DNA of 64,000 nt from Nitratireductor pacificus pht-3B (GTDB lineage Bacteria > Pseudomonadota > Alphaproteobacteria > Rhizobiales > Rhizobiaceae). Of this stretch, positions 34,446 to 44,004 are shown one piece after another. The DNA lies in NCBI RefSeq assembly GCF_000300335.1, contig NZ_AMRM01000016.1, forward strand, positions 58,885 through 122,884. Reading direction: 5' to 3'. A program made the translations under genes and the position numbers. Numbering within the stretch: the stretch's first letter is position 1; the number at the start of each line of letters is the position of its first letter. Under the pieces are notes generated by a model. The model was not told the origin of the DNA. It did no database searches and worked only from the letters and a program-made list of their open reading frames with translations.

Positions 34446-35351
34446 TCACGTTGCCAGCCGATCAAGGGCGCTCCGCAGCCGCGGGGCCGCATGATCGATG
34501 AACGCGCGGGTCTTGGGCGCGACGAGGCGCGCGTGGGGGTAGACGAGATGCACCGGGACCGCGGACGGCGTGAACGGATCGAGCACCGGCACGAGTTTCC
34601 CGGCACGGATCTGGTCGCTCACCATATAGGACAGCGCGATCGTGATGCCGTTGCCCATCTCTGCGGCCTGTATGGCGGCCACCGCATCGTTGATCTCGAA
34701 TGTCGGGCGCAGGGCGACGCTGCCCGGCTTCTGGCCGTTCTGGAAGCGCCATTCGCGGTTCGGCATCAGGCCGGTGAAGGCGAGGATCGCGTGGAACCTG
34801 AGGTCCGCCGGTGTTTCAGGCATGCCGCGCCTTGCAAGATAGTCCGGGCTTGCCACCAGCATGCGGCGGACCGATCCGATCCGCTTGGCGATCAGATTCG
34901 AGTCCGGCAGATGGCCGATGCGTACCGCCACATCGATCCCTTCCTCGATGAGGTTGACCACCCGGTCGAGCAACAGGACCGACGCTGTGACGCGCGGATA
35001 TCGGCTGAGGAAACTGCAGACGACCGGAGGCAGCGCGGATCGCCCGAACGTCACCGAAGCCGTGACGTTGAGATGACCCTGCGGCGAAGCGGTCTCGCCC
35101 ACGGCCTCCTTCTCGGCGGTGTCGAGATCCGTCACGAGGCGTCGCCCGGCCTCGAGGAAGCGCTGCCCGACATCCGTGATCGAAAGGCTCCGCGTGGTGC
35201 GGTTGAAGACGCGGGCGCCGAGCCGCTCCTCGAGCGCCGCTATCGCCCGCGTCACGGCTGGAGGGGACAGGCGCAGCTGCCGGCCGGCCCTGGCGAAACT
35301 GCCCGCCTCCGCCACCGCGATGAACACTTCGATCTCGTGCAGTCGATCCAT
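34446..35351 (-). CDS. LysR-family transcriptional regulator
   Basis: The protein has 301 residues. The HTH is MDRLHEIEVFIAVAEAGSFA with LSPPAVTRAIAALEERLG, in the subgroup with VFNRTTRSLSITDVG. The effector domain is about 90-295. It is divergent from the AhpD-like gene at 35480, and a long AT-rich inverted repeat overlaps its start. Confidence 0.93.
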   Translation of the reverse strand: MDRLHEIEVFIAVAEAGSFARAGRQLRLSPPAVTRAIAALEERLGARVFNRTTRSLSITDVGQRFLEAGRRLVTDLDTAEKEAVGETASPQGHLNVTASVTFGRSALPPVVCSFLSRYPRVTASVLLLDRVVNLIEEGIDVAVRIGHLPDSNLIAKRIGSVRRMLVASPDYLARRGMPETPADLRFHAILAFTGLMPNREWRFQNGQKPGSVALRPTFEINDAVAAIQAAEMGNGITIALSYMVSDQIRAGKLVPVLDPFTPSAVPVHLVYPHARLVAPKTRAFIDHAAPRLRSALDRLAT

Positions 35352-35380
35352 ATATTATTCCCCTTTGCGAAATAATATAT
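35350..35380. promoter_or_regulatory. AT-rich inverted repeat at the LysR start
   Basis: ATATATTATT (35350-35359) and AATAATATAT (35371-35380) are perfect 10-base arms with an 11-base spacer. The site lies at the LysR start, facing the plus-strand genes at 35480-37238. It probably serves autoregulation and activation. Confidence 0.6.
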
Positions 35381-35479
35381 TTCATAGATCGGTTATTCTT
35401 TCAAATCCGTGATTGAAGCATCTTGCCCGCACTGGTGCCGCAGAGTACCGCAATCCCGACGTGAAAGGATCGACCTCCA

Positions 35480-36025
35480 ATGGCCCGTGTTGACGTTATC
35501 GACCCGAAGACCGCCACAGGCGAAGCCAGGGAGCTTCTGGATGCCGTGCAGAGCGGTCTCGGTATGGTTCCGAACTTCATCCGCGTGCTGGCGAATTCGC
35601 CGGCCGCCCTGGCCGCATTCCTGGGTCTCCATGGCATTGCGGGAGCGGGTTCGCTCGACCCCCGGACGCGTGAGCGCATCGCGCTTGCCGTCGCGGAGCA
35701 GAATGCCTGCCAGTACTGCGTGTCCGCACACACCGCGATCGGCCTGAAGGCCGGCCTCGACAGTCAGGAGATGCTCGCCAATCGCGCCGGCCGGTCGTCG
35801 GATGCGAAGGCGCAGGCCGCGCTGGCCTTTGCCGGCGCGCTCGTGGAGCACACCGGCGAAGTGAGCAAGGCGGAGTTCGACGCGGTGCGCGCGGCCGGGC
35901 ATTCCGACGCCGAGATCATCGAGATCATCACGCATGTGGCGATGAACATTTTCACCAACCTGCTCGGCAAGGCGACCCAGGTCGAAATCGACTTTCCCAG
36001 AATCGAGCTGAACCAGGTCGCCTGA
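35480..36025 (+). CDS. carboxymuconolactone decarboxylase family (alkylhydroperoxidase-like) protein
   Basis: The protein has 181 residues. The motif QNACQYCVSAHTAIG places it in the AhpD-like peroxidase group, and the second half repeats the helical module (AALAFAGALVEHTGEVS). It is the first gene of a small operon opposite the LysR gene, followed by a DUF1348 and a PNPOx-like gene. A role in peroxide or electrophile stress is likely. Confidence 0.92.
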   Translation: MARVDVIDPKTATGEARELLDAVQSGLGMVPNFIRVLANSPAALAAFLGLHGIAGAGSLDPRTRERIALAVAEQNACQYCVSAHTAIGLKAGLDSQEMLANRAGRSSDAKAQAALAFAGALVEHTGEVSKAEFDAVRAAGHSDAEIIEIITHVAMNIFTNLLGKATQVEIDFPRIELNQVA

Positions 36026-36094
36026 CCGGAAGCAATGCGTTCCGGCGGGGTTTCGACCGCGCCGCGCGCACATGGAAAAACGGAGAAGGACCTC

Positions 36095-36580
36095 ATGAAC
36101 GACATGACGCAGGCCGAAACCCGCCCGCCGCTGCCGCCTTTCACCCGCGAAACCGCGATCCGAAAAGTGCGGATGGCGGAGGACGCCTGGAACACGCGGG
36201 ACCCGGAGCGGGTGTCGCGCGCCTACACGGAAGACTGCCGCTGGCGCAACAGGGCGGAGTTTCCGGCCGGTCGCGGCGAGATCGTCGCCTTCCTCGAGCG
36301 TAAATGGGCGCGCGAGCTGGAATATCGGCTGATCAAGGAGCTTTGGGCCTTTGCGGGGAACCGCATCTCGGTGCGCTTCGCCTATGAATATCGCGACGAC
36401 ACGGGGAACTGGTTCCGTGCTCACGGCAACGAGAACTGGGAATTCGACGAGCGCGGCCTGATGCGCCTGCGCCTGGCGAGCATCAACGACCAGCCGATTT
36501 CCGGGAACCAACGGCTGTTTCGCTGGCCGCAGGGGCCGCGCCCCGAGGGTCACCCGGGGCTTTCCGATCTGGGCCTTTGA
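36095..36580 (+). CDS. DUF1348 family (NTF2-like) protein
   Basis: The protein has 161 residues, starting at the ATG with GGAGAAGGA upstream. The sequence [40 protein letters not shown] is split here only to show its family: TRDPERV, DCRWRNR and [11 protein letters not shown] are typical of DUF1348, a SnoaL/NTF2-like fold of unknown reaction. It is a common neighbour of LysR and redox genes in proteobacteria. Confidence 0.9.
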   Translation: MNDMTQAETRPPLPPFTRETAIRKVRMAEDAWNTRDPERVSRAYTEDCRWRNRAEFPAGRGEIVAFLERKWARELEYRLIKELWAFAGNRISVRFAYEYRDDTGNWFRAHGNENWEFDERGLMRLRLASINDQPISGNQRLFRWPQGPRPEGHPGLSDLGL

Positions 36581-36611
36581 CGGTCAGACGCTCGATCCCG
36601 AAGGAGAAGCC

Positions 36612-37238
36612 ATGCCGCATCATTTTGCCAGGATCGCTTTCACGCCGAACGTCAGGAAGATGCAGGAGGCGTTCGGCAGCCGGTCCTCCTACTCCCGCAT
36701 GGAGGACAGGCCGGACGCGGTCAATCACCGCCTGACGGAAGCGGAGGCCGGCTTCATCGCGGCTCGAAACGCGTTCTACATGGCGACCGTCAGCGAGACG
36801 GGCTGGCCCTACATCCAGCACCGCGGCGGGCCGACGGGCTTTGTGCGGGTACTCGACGACAGCACGCTGGGATTTGCGGACTATCGGGGCAACCGCCAGT
36901 ATATCAGCGTCGGGAACCTGATGACGGACGACCGGGTGTCCCTGTTCTTCATGGACTATCCGAACAGGACCCGTCTGAAGCTGTTCGGCCGTGCCAGGAC
37001 CATCCCGCCTGATGATCAGGCGATGCTGTCGCGCCTCGAGGTGCCGGAATACCGGGCGCGGGTCGAGCGCGGCATTCTCATCGCTGTCGAGGGCTTCGAC
37101 TGGAACTGCCCGCAGCACATTACCCGGCGCTATACGGACGAAGAGGCTGAGGGCGTGCTCTCCCGCCTGACGGCGCGGATCACGGAACTCGAAGCGCGAC
37201 TGGCCCGCCAAGCAGGCAGGAACGGGGAGGAGCGATGA
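36612..37238 (+). CDS. pyridoxamine 5'-phosphate oxidase-family flavoprotein
   Basis: The protein has 208 residues. The split-barrel FMN-binding core runs about 40-150: FYMATVSETGWPYIQHRGGP, DYRGNRQYISVGNL and RTRLKLFGRARTI. A helical tail (about 175-205) is basic and probably coiled. The family reduces or oxidises small molecules with FMN or F420; true PNPOx function is unlikely given the length and context. Confidence 0.9.
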   Translation: MPHHFARIAFTPNVRKMQEAFGSRSSYSRMEDRPDAVNHRLTEAEAGFIAARNAFYMATVSETGWPYIQHRGGPTGFVRVLDDSTLGFADYRGNRQYISVGNLMTDDRVSLFFMDYPNRTRLKLFGRARTIPPDDQAMLSRLEVPEYRARVERGILIAVEGFDWNCPQHITRRYTDEEAEGVLSRLTARITELEARLARQAGRNGEER

Positions 37239-37407
37239 GGGGACGAACCCAAGAAGGGCAAAAACCTCAGGGGCGAGGCGAACAATCACTTCGAGGTCTT
37301 CGAGACCTTCGCTCATCCCCATGACGCCATCGGCGATCACGCGCTGCTTCAGATCGATCTTCAAGATTGCACAGCCGTCGGCGGGCGACGTGATGGCAAT
37401 TCGCCCG

Positions 37408-38238
37408 CTAGCGTACCAGCGGAGAGACGCGATTCTCGAGGAGGCGTATCAGGCTGAGCGCGGTGAGTTCCGACGATTTCGGGTTGGTGGCCAGCGGCTC
37501 GTTCTCGATCGTCACATCCAGCTTTCCGAACGCACCTGACGCCACGATGCGGTGGCCGTTGCGCGTTGCATACGGATCGGCGACCATCGTCACCCGGGTC
37601 CGCTCGAACCCGACCCCCGCCATTGCAGATATGGCCGCTACATTGGCGTTCTGGGGAAACAGGTCGGCTGCCTGGCGCGCCGAACCGCTGAAAAAGGTGG
37701 TGACCTTATCGATGGCGTCGAGGTCGATCGATGCTTCCGCCGGCGTGCCGCGCCAGGCCGCCGGCGGCTTCACGATGAGATGCTCGACACTGTCCAGCGG
37801 CAGGACCGCGGCCGCCGCGAGCGCGTCGATGCCTCCAATCGCACCCGGCGGAACGATGATCTGGCAATCTCTTTCCTCGGCCAATGCCGTCAGTCGATCC
37901 CTCAACGCGTCGTCTCGGAACGCGCTGGTCGACGAGATCACGAAATCGCAGCCTTCCGTCAGCGCGACGGTGCCCCATGATTCGATACTGCAACGCCCGG
38001 CCGCTTCTATGACGATGTCGCAGTCGATGTTGCCAAGCTCTTCGGGGCGCGTGATCAGTAATGCGCCCTCGGGAAGACCGTCTCTCGGGGCTTCAATGTC
38101 GCGGACGGCGACGGCGACGATCACTATATCGCGCCGCATGCGCTCGCTTAGCAGCGCCACCACACGCCGGGAGATTGCCCCCCATCCGATCAGCGCCACG
38201 CGCAGGTGGCGCACGGTTTGTCGCTCAGATGCCGACAT
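37408..38238 (-). CDS. L-aspartate dehydrogenase family protein
   Basis: The protein has 276 residues, with its start overlapping the ATPase gene by 14 bases. There is an N-terminal NAD domain (LRVALIGWGAISRRVVALL), IVPPGAIGGIDALAAA for substrate binding, and the C-terminal signature ADPYATRNGHRIVASGAFG followed by NPKSSELTALS. The family deaminates L-aspartate to iminoaspartate, or runs it in reverse. As the last gene of an amino/aromatic-acid ABC operon it may supply or remove amino groups for the catabolic island. Confidence 0.88.
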   Translation of the reverse strand: MSASERQTVRHLRVALIGWGAISRRVVALLSERMRRDIVIVAVAVRDIEAPRDGLPEGALLITRPEELGNIDCDIVIEAAGRCSIESWGTVALTEGCDFVISSTSAFRDDALRDRLTALAEERDCQIIVPPGAIGGIDALAAAAVLPLDSVEHLIVKPPAAWRGTPAEASIDLDAIDKVTTFFSGSARQAADLFPQNANVAAISAMAGVGFERTRVTMVADPYATRNGHRIVASGAFGKLDVTIENEPLATNPKSSELTALSLIRLLENRVSPLVR

Positions 38239-38926
38239 AGGAGTGAACCAGCTCCGCGTCGCGCTCGATGTCGGCGCTGCCGCCCGACCAGACCGTACGC
38301 CCTTTCTCAAGCACGAAGTGACGATCTGCGAGCCTTTTCAGGACCTGGATGTTCTTGTCGATCAGAAGGAGCGACTGGCCCTCGGCCTTCAGTCGCTCGA
38401 CGCATGACCATATCTCTGCGCGGATCACAGGCGCCAGTCCTTCGGTCGCCTCGTCGAGGATGAGCAGCTGCGGATTGGTCATCAGAGCGCGCCCTATCAC
38501 GAGCATCTGCTGCTCGCCACCCGAGAGTGTCGTCGCCGACTGGCGCGCGCGCTCACGCAGCCGCGGGAACATCTCGTAGACGCGTTCGAGCGTCCACGGG
38601 TCGCGCCGTCCCAACCGGTTGGCGGCTGTCGCGATCAGGTTCTCGCGAACAGTGAGTGTCGGGAAGACCTGCCTGCCTTCGGGCACGAGACCGACACCCA
38701 TTCTGGCCACTGCTTCCGGAGTTGCCCGAACGACGGACCTGCCTCCGATTGTCACTTCACCACCCAGCGCCGGAAGCAGGCCCATGATCGTACGGATGGT
38801 TGTCGTCTTGCCCATGCCGTTGCGGCCGAGCAGCGTAACCACCTCGCCTTTGGCGACTTCCAGCGAAATATCGAAGAGTACCTGGCTCGCTCCATAGGCG
38901 GCCTTGAGGCCGTGGACGCTCAACAT
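38225..38926 (-). CDS. branched-chain amino acid-type ABC transporter ATPase (LivF-like)
   Basis: The protein has 233 residues. Walker A is GRNGMGKTTT, the signature LSGGEQQMLVIGRA and Walker B LLILDEATEGLAP, all LivF-type. It overlaps the LivG-like gene by 7 bases. It couples ATP hydrolysis to the LivHM-type channel. Confidence 0.94.
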   Translation of the reverse strand: MLSVHGLKAAYGASQVLFDISLEVAKGEVVTLLGRNGMGKTTTIRTIMGLLPALGGEVTIGGRSVVRATPEAVARMGVGLVPEGRQVFPTLTVRENLIATAANRLGRRDPWTLERVYEMFPRLRERARQSATTLSGGEQQMLVIGRALMTNPQLLILDEATEGLAPVIRAEIWSCVERLKAEGQSLLLIDKNIQVLKRLADRHFVLEKGRTVWSGGSADIERDAELVHSYVGI

Positions 38927-39678
38927 GCCTCGTCTCCATCACCGAGATACGCCTTGCGGACCTCCGGATCACGCCGAATCTCGTCGGCAGTGCCCGAGGC
39001 GATGACACGGCCGTAGACCAGAACGGAAATGCGATCAGCGAGCTGGAAAACGGCTTCCATGTCATGCTCGACGAGCAGCATCGCCACATCCTTCTTCAAC
39101 GCGCGAAGCGTTTTGATCATCTGCTGGCTCTCGGCATGGCCAAGGCCCGCCATCGGTTCGTCAAGGAGCAGGATGCGCGGTCTTGTGGCCAGGGCCACAA
39201 CCAGTTCGAGCTGCTTGCGCTCGCCATGCGACAGGTTGGCGACGATTTCGTCTGCGCGCCCGGCGAGCCCGGCCGCTGCCAGACGGGTTTCAGCCTCGCC
39301 GCGCAAACCCTCGTCACGGTGCGCATTTCTCAGGAAGCGAAAACTGTGCCCCTGCCGAATCTGCACGGCGATGGCGACATTGTCGCGAACCGAGCAGTCG
39401 GGCAGGAGGCATGTGATCTGGAAGGTGCGAGCAAGACCGCGCGCGACGCGTGCAGCGGCTGGCAAAGCATCGATCGTTCGCCCGTCGAGGGCGATCGAGC
39501 CGCCATTGGGTCGCAGTTCGCCGGCGAGCTGGGCGATCAGCGTCGTCTTGCCAGCTCCATTCGGGCCGATCAGCGCGTGTATCTGCCCCGGCAGCACATC
39601 GAGATCCACGGAGTCGGTGGCAATCAGGCCTCCGAAATGCTTGACCAGTCCGCGAACGGCGAGAATGGGGGCGTTCAT
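38920..39678 (-). CDS. branched-chain amino acid-type ABC transporter ATPase (LivG-like)
   Basis: The protein has 252 residues, starting at the ATG overlapping the LivM stop (ATGA). Walker A is GPNGAGKTTL, the signature LSHGERKQLELVVALA (note H for G in the signature, usual for LivG) and Walker B ILLLDEPMAGLG. A C-terminal BCA_ABC tail is present. Confidence 0.94.
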   Translation of the reverse strand: MNAPILAVRGLVKHFGGLIATDSVDLDVLPGQIHALIGPNGAGKTTLIAQLAGELRPNGGSIALDGRTIDALPAAARVARGLARTFQITCLLPDCSVRDNVAIAVQIRQGHSFRFLRNAHRDEGLRGEAETRLAAAGLAGRADEIVANLSHGERKQLELVVALATRPRILLLDEPMAGLGHAESQQMIKTLRALKKDVAMLLVEHDMEAVFQLADRISVLVYGRVIASGTADEIRRDPEVRKAYLGDGDEAC

Positions 39679-40661
39679 GTCTGCCTCCCGACGAGCCGTT
39701 GCGCCAACGCCTGAACGCCTCCGTGTGTGTAGAGCACCACAAACAGCAGGATCATGCCGACGCCGAGCTGCCAATACTCGGTCCACGACGCCAGGATGGA
39801 CTCGAGCGCGATATAGACGGCGGCGCCGGCCAAGGGCCCGAAGAGTGTTCCGACCCCACCCAATATAACCATCACCATAAGCTCGCCCGACTTTGTCCAG
39901 TGCAGCATGTCGGGGCTTGCAAAGCGCAGGAAGTTCGCCATCAGCGCGCCGGCGCAGCCGGCCCCCATGCCGGAGATGACAAATGCAGCAAGCTTGTAGC
40001 GATAGGCGGGCAAACCGATCGCGGCCATGCGTTTCTCGCTCTGGCGCAGCCCATTGAGCACATTGGCGAACCGTGAGTTCACGAACCGCCATAGAAGAAT
40101 GAAAAAGACTGTCGTCACTGCAAGGCAGACGTAATAGACGGTCTGCTTGTCGCGCATGTTCAGCCATGGAACCTCGTTGGCGCGCCGGATGATAAGACCG
40201 TCATCACCGCCATAGGCCTTCAGCGAGACGAACAGGAAGAAGAGCATCTGGGCGAAAGCCAGGGTGATCATGATGAACTGTACGCCGCTGGTGCGCAGCG
40301 AGAGGGCGCCGATGACCAGCGCGGCCAATCCGCTCACCAGGATGGCCGCGGGGAGCGTGATCAGCAGCTGGTTCGTTCCGGGGATGAAACCGAGCAGTGG
40401 ATCGCCGGACGCATGGTGCGCATAGAGAATGCCGACCACATAGCCGCCGATCCCGAAGAATGCGGCGTGACCGAAGGACACCATCCCGCCATAACCGAGC
40501 ACGATGTTCAGGCTGGCTGCGGCGATGCCGTAGATCAGGATGCGGGCGACCATCGATGTCAGTGCTGGCTGGCCCATTGCCTCTGCAAGCAGCGGCAGCG
40601 CGATTAGCAGGGCCAGAACCGCGAGCGCGATGAGTGGCCTTCCGAGTTTGGAGATCGACAT
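39675..40661 (-). CDS. branched-chain amino acid-type ABC transporter permease (LivM-like)
   Basis: The protein has 328 residues and about nine membrane helices, with NIVLGYGGMVSFGHAAFFG near residues 50-70 and the EAA-type loop RQSEKRMAAIGLPAYRYKL. It is the M-type channel subunit of the importer fed by the SBP at 41659. Confidence 0.93.
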   Translation of the reverse strand: MSISKLGRPLIALAVLALLIALPLLAEAMGQPALTSMVARILIYGIAAASLNIVLGYGGMVSFGHAAFFGIGGYVVGILYAHHASGDPLLGFIPGTNQLLITLPAAILVSGLAALVIGALSLRTSGVQFIMITLAFAQMLFFLFVSLKAYGGDDGLIIRRANEVPWLNMRDKQTVYYVCLAVTTVFFILLWRFVNSRFANVLNGLRQSEKRMAAIGLPAYRYKLAAFVISGMGAGCAGALMANFLRFASPDMLHWTKSGELMVMVILGGVGTLFGPLAGAAVYIALESILASWTEYWQLGVGMILLFVVLYTHGGVQALAQRLVGRQT

Positions 40662-40670
40662 GTGGGTGCC

Positions 40671-41585
40671 TCAGCTATCGGCCACGAAAAGGCCCTTGGG
40701 CCTGGCGAGAAGGACGAGTGCCATCAGCAGATAGATTCCCATCGAGGAGATACCCGCACCCAGAGCGTCGGCTTCGGACCCCACCATGAACTGGCGCAGG
40801 AGTCCCGGCAGATAGGCCCGCAGCAGGGTATCGACGACGCCAATGATCAGGCTGGCGTAGAACGCTCCCTTGATCGAGCCGACACCGCCGATCACCACCA
40901 CGACGAATGTCGTGATGAGGATCTGTTCGCCCATGCCTACCTGGACGGCAAGAACAGGCCCGGCCATCAGGCCTGCAAGGCCGGCAAGCAGTGCGCCCAG
41001 CGCGAAGACGACTGTGTAGAGCATTCGGATATCGACACCGAGCGCGCGCACCATGTCGCGGTTGGTGGAACCGGCGCGGACCAGCATGCCGATACGCGTG
41101 CGGTTGATCAGGATGTAGAGACCGGCGGCAACCGCGAGACCGACGAGGATGATGACGAGACGGTACACGGGATAGAACAGGCCGGGCAGCAACTCGACCG
41201 ACCCGCTGAACGCATCCGGCATCGGCGCGAATAGCGGCTGGCGTCCGAAAAAAATGGTGATCGCCTGATTGAGGATCAGGATGATCGCGAAGGTGGCCAG
41301 CACCTGATCGAGGTGATCCCGCCTGTAAAGGCGGCGGATGACGGCGACCTCCATCACGATCCCGGTGATCGCGGCCACCGCCAGGGCTGCCGGTACACCG
41401 AGCAGGAACGATCCTGTCTCGGTGATGACGAGCGTGCCCGCATAGGCGCCGACCATGTAGATCGATCCGTGCGCCAAATTTATAATGCCCATGATGCCGA
41501 AAATGAGCGTCAGCCCGGCGGCCATCAGGAACAGCATGACGCCGAACTGAAGCCCGTTGAGCGTCTGTTCGAAAAACAAGGTCAT
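40671..41585 (-). CDS. branched-chain amino acid-type ABC transporter permease (LivH-like)
   Basis: The protein has 304 residues starting at the ATG at 41585; a TTG further upstream lies in the preceding stem-loop. There are about eight helices with the motif GLTLIFGIMGIINLAHGS near residues 24-41 and RAGSTNRDMVRALGVDI in the coupling loop. Partner of the LivM-like subunit nine bases downstream. Confidence 0.93.
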   Translation of the reverse strand: MTLFFEQTLNGLQFGVMLFLMAAGLTLIFGIMGIINLAHGSIYMVGAYAGTLVITETGSFLLGVPAALAVAAITGIVMEVAVIRRLYRRDHLDQVLATFAIILILNQAITIFFGRQPLFAPMPDAFSGSVELLPGLFYPVYRLVIILVGLAVAAGLYILINRTRIGMLVRAGSTNRDMVRALGVDIRMLYTVVFALGALLAGLAGLMAGPVLAVQVGMGEQILITTFVVVVIGGVGSIKGAFYASLIIGVVDTLLRAYLPGLLRQFMVGSEADALGAGISSMGIYLLMALVLLARPKGLFVADS

Positions 41586-41621
41586 CGTGTCGACCGTAGT
41601 CCAGATCGTGGAAAAGACAGT

Positions 41622-41647
41622 CCTGCGCGGCAAGCCGTCCGCGCAGG
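41622..41647 (-). promoter_or_regulatory. stem-loop between LivK-like and LivH-like genes
   Basis: CCTGCGCGG and CCGCGCAGG form a perfect 9-bp stem with an 8-base loop, 12 bases after the SBP stop. It is probably a message-stabilising or partial-termination element that keeps SBP expression above that of the permeases. Confidence 0.6.
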
Positions 41648-41658
41648 GGAATGAAAGA

Positions 41659-42828
41659 TCAGAGGGAACATTCCGCCACGTAGGCGTCGGAGTGATCGTC
41701 CAGAATCTTCTCGCCGGTCTTCAGCACCGGCTTGCCGTCCTCGCCCGCAACGACCTTGAGTGCGTACCAGTCCTGTACCGGGTGCTGGTTTGGTCCGAAC
41801 GCGAAATCGCCGCGCACGGACTGGAAATCGGCCTTGCGCAGCGCTTCACGGAAAGCGTCGAGCTCGTGGAGATTGCCGCCGGTGGCTCTCAGGGCCGACG
41901 CGATGGCAAGTGCCGTGTCGTAGCCCTGGCTTGCGTAGTAGGTGATCGGGCGGTCGTATGCCTTGTTCCAGGCCGCGACGAACTGCTTGTTCGCCGGGTT
42001 GTCGAAGTCGGCGTTCCAATGGCTGGATACGTTGATGCCTATTGCGGCGTCGCCGACAGCGTTCAGGATGACGCCGTCCATCGAGGGCTCGGCCACCACC
42101 ATCGGAACGGTCTCCAGAAGCCCCGCCTGCTGATACTGGCGCAGAAATGAAATGCCCAGGCCACCCGGATGGAACTGGAACACGACGTCCGGCTTGGCGT
42201 CACGGATCTGCGCCATCTCGGCCGCGAAGTCGGTCTGGTCGAGGCGGGTGTAGACTTCACCCACGATCTCGCCCTTGAAGAAGCGCTTGAACCCTGCAAT
42301 CGCGTCCTTGCCGGCCTGGTAGTTGGGCGCCAGCACAAAGGCGTTGCTGTAGCTGAGGTTGCTGGCATTCTGGCCTGCGCTTTCATGCAGGCTGTCGTTC
42401 TGCCAGGACACGACGAAATAGTTCTCGTGGCATTCTTTGCCGGCAAAGTTGGATGGTGCCGCATTGGGACTGACATAGATAGCGCCGTTGTCGACGATAT
42501 CGGGAACGGTTGCGCCGGCAACGTTGGAAAATACGATGCCGGTGAAGAGCTTGACGCCGTCATTGTTGAGGAACCGGTCGGCGATCTGGCGGCCATTGCC
42601 GGGCTTCAGTGCGTCATCTTCCACCATGACCGTTACCGGCACGCCGCCCAGCGTACCGCCCTCGGCGTCGATCGCCAGCTGGAAACCGTCTCGGATATCC
42701 TGGCCGAGATAGCCTGCAGGCCCCGACAGGGTGGTAATCATGCCGATCTTCACCGGCTCATTGGCCTGCGCGGCGCTGGCGGCAGCCAGCGCGATCGCCG
42801 AGGCGGCGGCAAATCTTATCAAACTCAT
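41659..42828 (-). CDS. branched-chain amino acid-type ABC substrate-binding protein (LivK-like), copy 1
   Basis: The protein has 389 residues with signal peptide MSLIRFAAASAIALAAASA, cut near AQA-NEPV. The mature region opens KIGMITTLSGPAGYLGQDI. It is strongly similar to the orphan SBP at 51324: the same GPAGYLGQDIRDGFQLAID block and the same NQHPVQDWYALK/E block near the end. SBPs of this group bind amino acids, but many bind aromatic acids or amides. It is the first gene of the minus-strand importer operon. Confidence 0.93.
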   Translation of the reverse strand: MSLIRFAAASAIALAAASAAQANEPVKIGMITTLSGPAGYLGQDIRDGFQLAIDAEGGTLGGVPVTVMVEDDALKPGNGRQIADRFLNNDGVKLFTGIVFSNVAGATVPDIVDNGAIYVSPNAAPSNFAGKECHENYFVVSWQNDSLHESAGQNASNLSYSNAFVLAPNYQAGKDAIAGFKRFFKGEIVGEVYTRLDQTDFAAEMAQIRDAKPDVVFQFHPGGLGISFLRQYQQAGLLETVPMVVAEPSMDGVILNAVGDAAIGINVSSHWNADFDNPANKQFVAAWNKAYDRPITYYASQGYDTALAIASALRATGGNLHELDAFREALRKADFQSVRGDFAFGPNQHPVQDWYALKVVAGEDGKPVLKTGEKILDDHSDAYVAECSL

Positions 42829-43000
42829 CGATTTCTCCCCTGAAATGAGGTTCCCCAGCCGGCTGAAGATGGCGCTTCTCCTTGCACCTCTCTTGCGGCC
42901 TTCCCATCAGGCTTGGCGGAATCACGCTGGTGGTAAAGGGAAAACTCTTCAAGCGGATATGAGTTCAGTGAATAGCGGAGCGCTTTGTATTGCCAAACAT

Positions 43001-43945
43001 TCAATCATGTGTCGGCCGACCGAAGCTCAGCTCGGAAGCGACGTCCCGCAGGGTCTCGATCAGGCCCTTGGCGGCCGGCGAGAGCCGCGCGTTGGCGCGT
43101 GTGGTGATGCCAAGCGAACGCCGGGTGGCGCCCAGCGACACCGGCAGAATCGTCATGATACCGGACGCCGCTTCCTGCCGGGCTGCCTGGATGGGCAGCA
43201 CGCCGAGATAGTTGGCGTTGACCAGCAACCCCCTGTTCGTCAGCAGGGAGACCGATTCCACGGCATGCATTGGCGGCTCAAGGCCGTGCTGGCGAAAGGC
43301 CAGGTCGACTTGCCGCCTGAGGCTGGTTTCCTGCGGGGGAAGGATCCAGTCCCATTCCACAAGATCCCGTAACACCAGGGTTTCGCGTTGAGCCAGCGGG
43401 TGGCCGCTTCTGGCGACGACGCAGGCAAGGTCGTCCATCAGCGTTTCCTGTTCGACATCCTGCCGTTCACGATGCTCCGACAACCGGCCGACCACCAGAT
43501 CGATTTCGCCGCTGCGCAGGGCGGGAACGAGAACGTCGCTGGTTCCTTCGACGATACGCACCACGATGCGCGGGCGTTGGCGGCGAAGGCGGGCGATGGC
43601 GCCGGGAAGCAGTTCGGCCGAGGCGGAAAGCAGCGTTCCGATGGCGATGCGCCCTCCAGTGCCATCACGCAGATCGGCAAGATGTTCCTCGGCATGGTCG
43701 AGCTGGGTGATGATGAAGCGGGCGTGCTCGGCGAGCGTTTCGCCGAATATGGTTGGCACCACCCCGCGGTTCGTGCGGTCGAACAGTGTCGCGTGGGTGA
43801 GCGCCTCGACCTCCTGAAGTGCCTTGGTTACGGCCGACTGGGTCATGTTCAGGCGCTTCGCCGCACCGACGAGATTGCCCTCCTCCAGGATGGCCACCAC
43901 CATGCGCAGATGGCGGATCGTCAGTCGGCTGGCGAGAAGTTTCAT
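43001..43945 (-). CDS. LysR-family transcriptional regulator
   Basis: The protein has 314 residues from the ATG at 43945 (a TTG at 43963 is possible). The HTH is LTIRHLRMVVAILEEGNLVG with MTQSAVTKALQEVEALT, in the subgroup of PcaQ/GbpR-like regulators of aromatic and sugar-acid catabolism. It is divergent from the flavin monooxygenase operon, and a CTATTCA/TGAATAG inverted repeat lies between them. Confidence 0.92.
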   Translation of the reverse strand: MKLLASRLTIRHLRMVVAILEEGNLVGAAKRLNMTQSAVTKALQEVEALTHATLFDRTNRGVVPTIFGETLAEHARFIITQLDHAEEHLADLRDGTGGRIAIGTLLSASAELLPGAIARLRRQRPRIVVRIVEGTSDVLVPALRSGEIDLVVGRLSEHRERQDVEQETLMDDLACVVARSGHPLAQRETLVLRDLVEWDWILPPQETSLRRQVDLAFRQHGLEPPMHAVESVSLLTNRGLLVNANYLGVLPIQAARQEAASGIMTILPVSLGATRRSLGITTRANARLSPAAKGLIETLRDVASELSFGRPTHD

Positions 43946-44004
43946 GTTGTGCCGTACCCCCAAATACTCTCTGGATATTCACATGGCTCATAGCAAATTG
44001 GCAA

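Noticed and set aside
37239..37407. Possible truncated gene on the minus strand after aspartate dehydrogenase
   Set aside because: A short frame with KIDLKQRVIADGVMGMSE can be read, but there is no start with a ribosome-binding site, it runs into the antisense of the PNPOx-like gene and I recognise no family.
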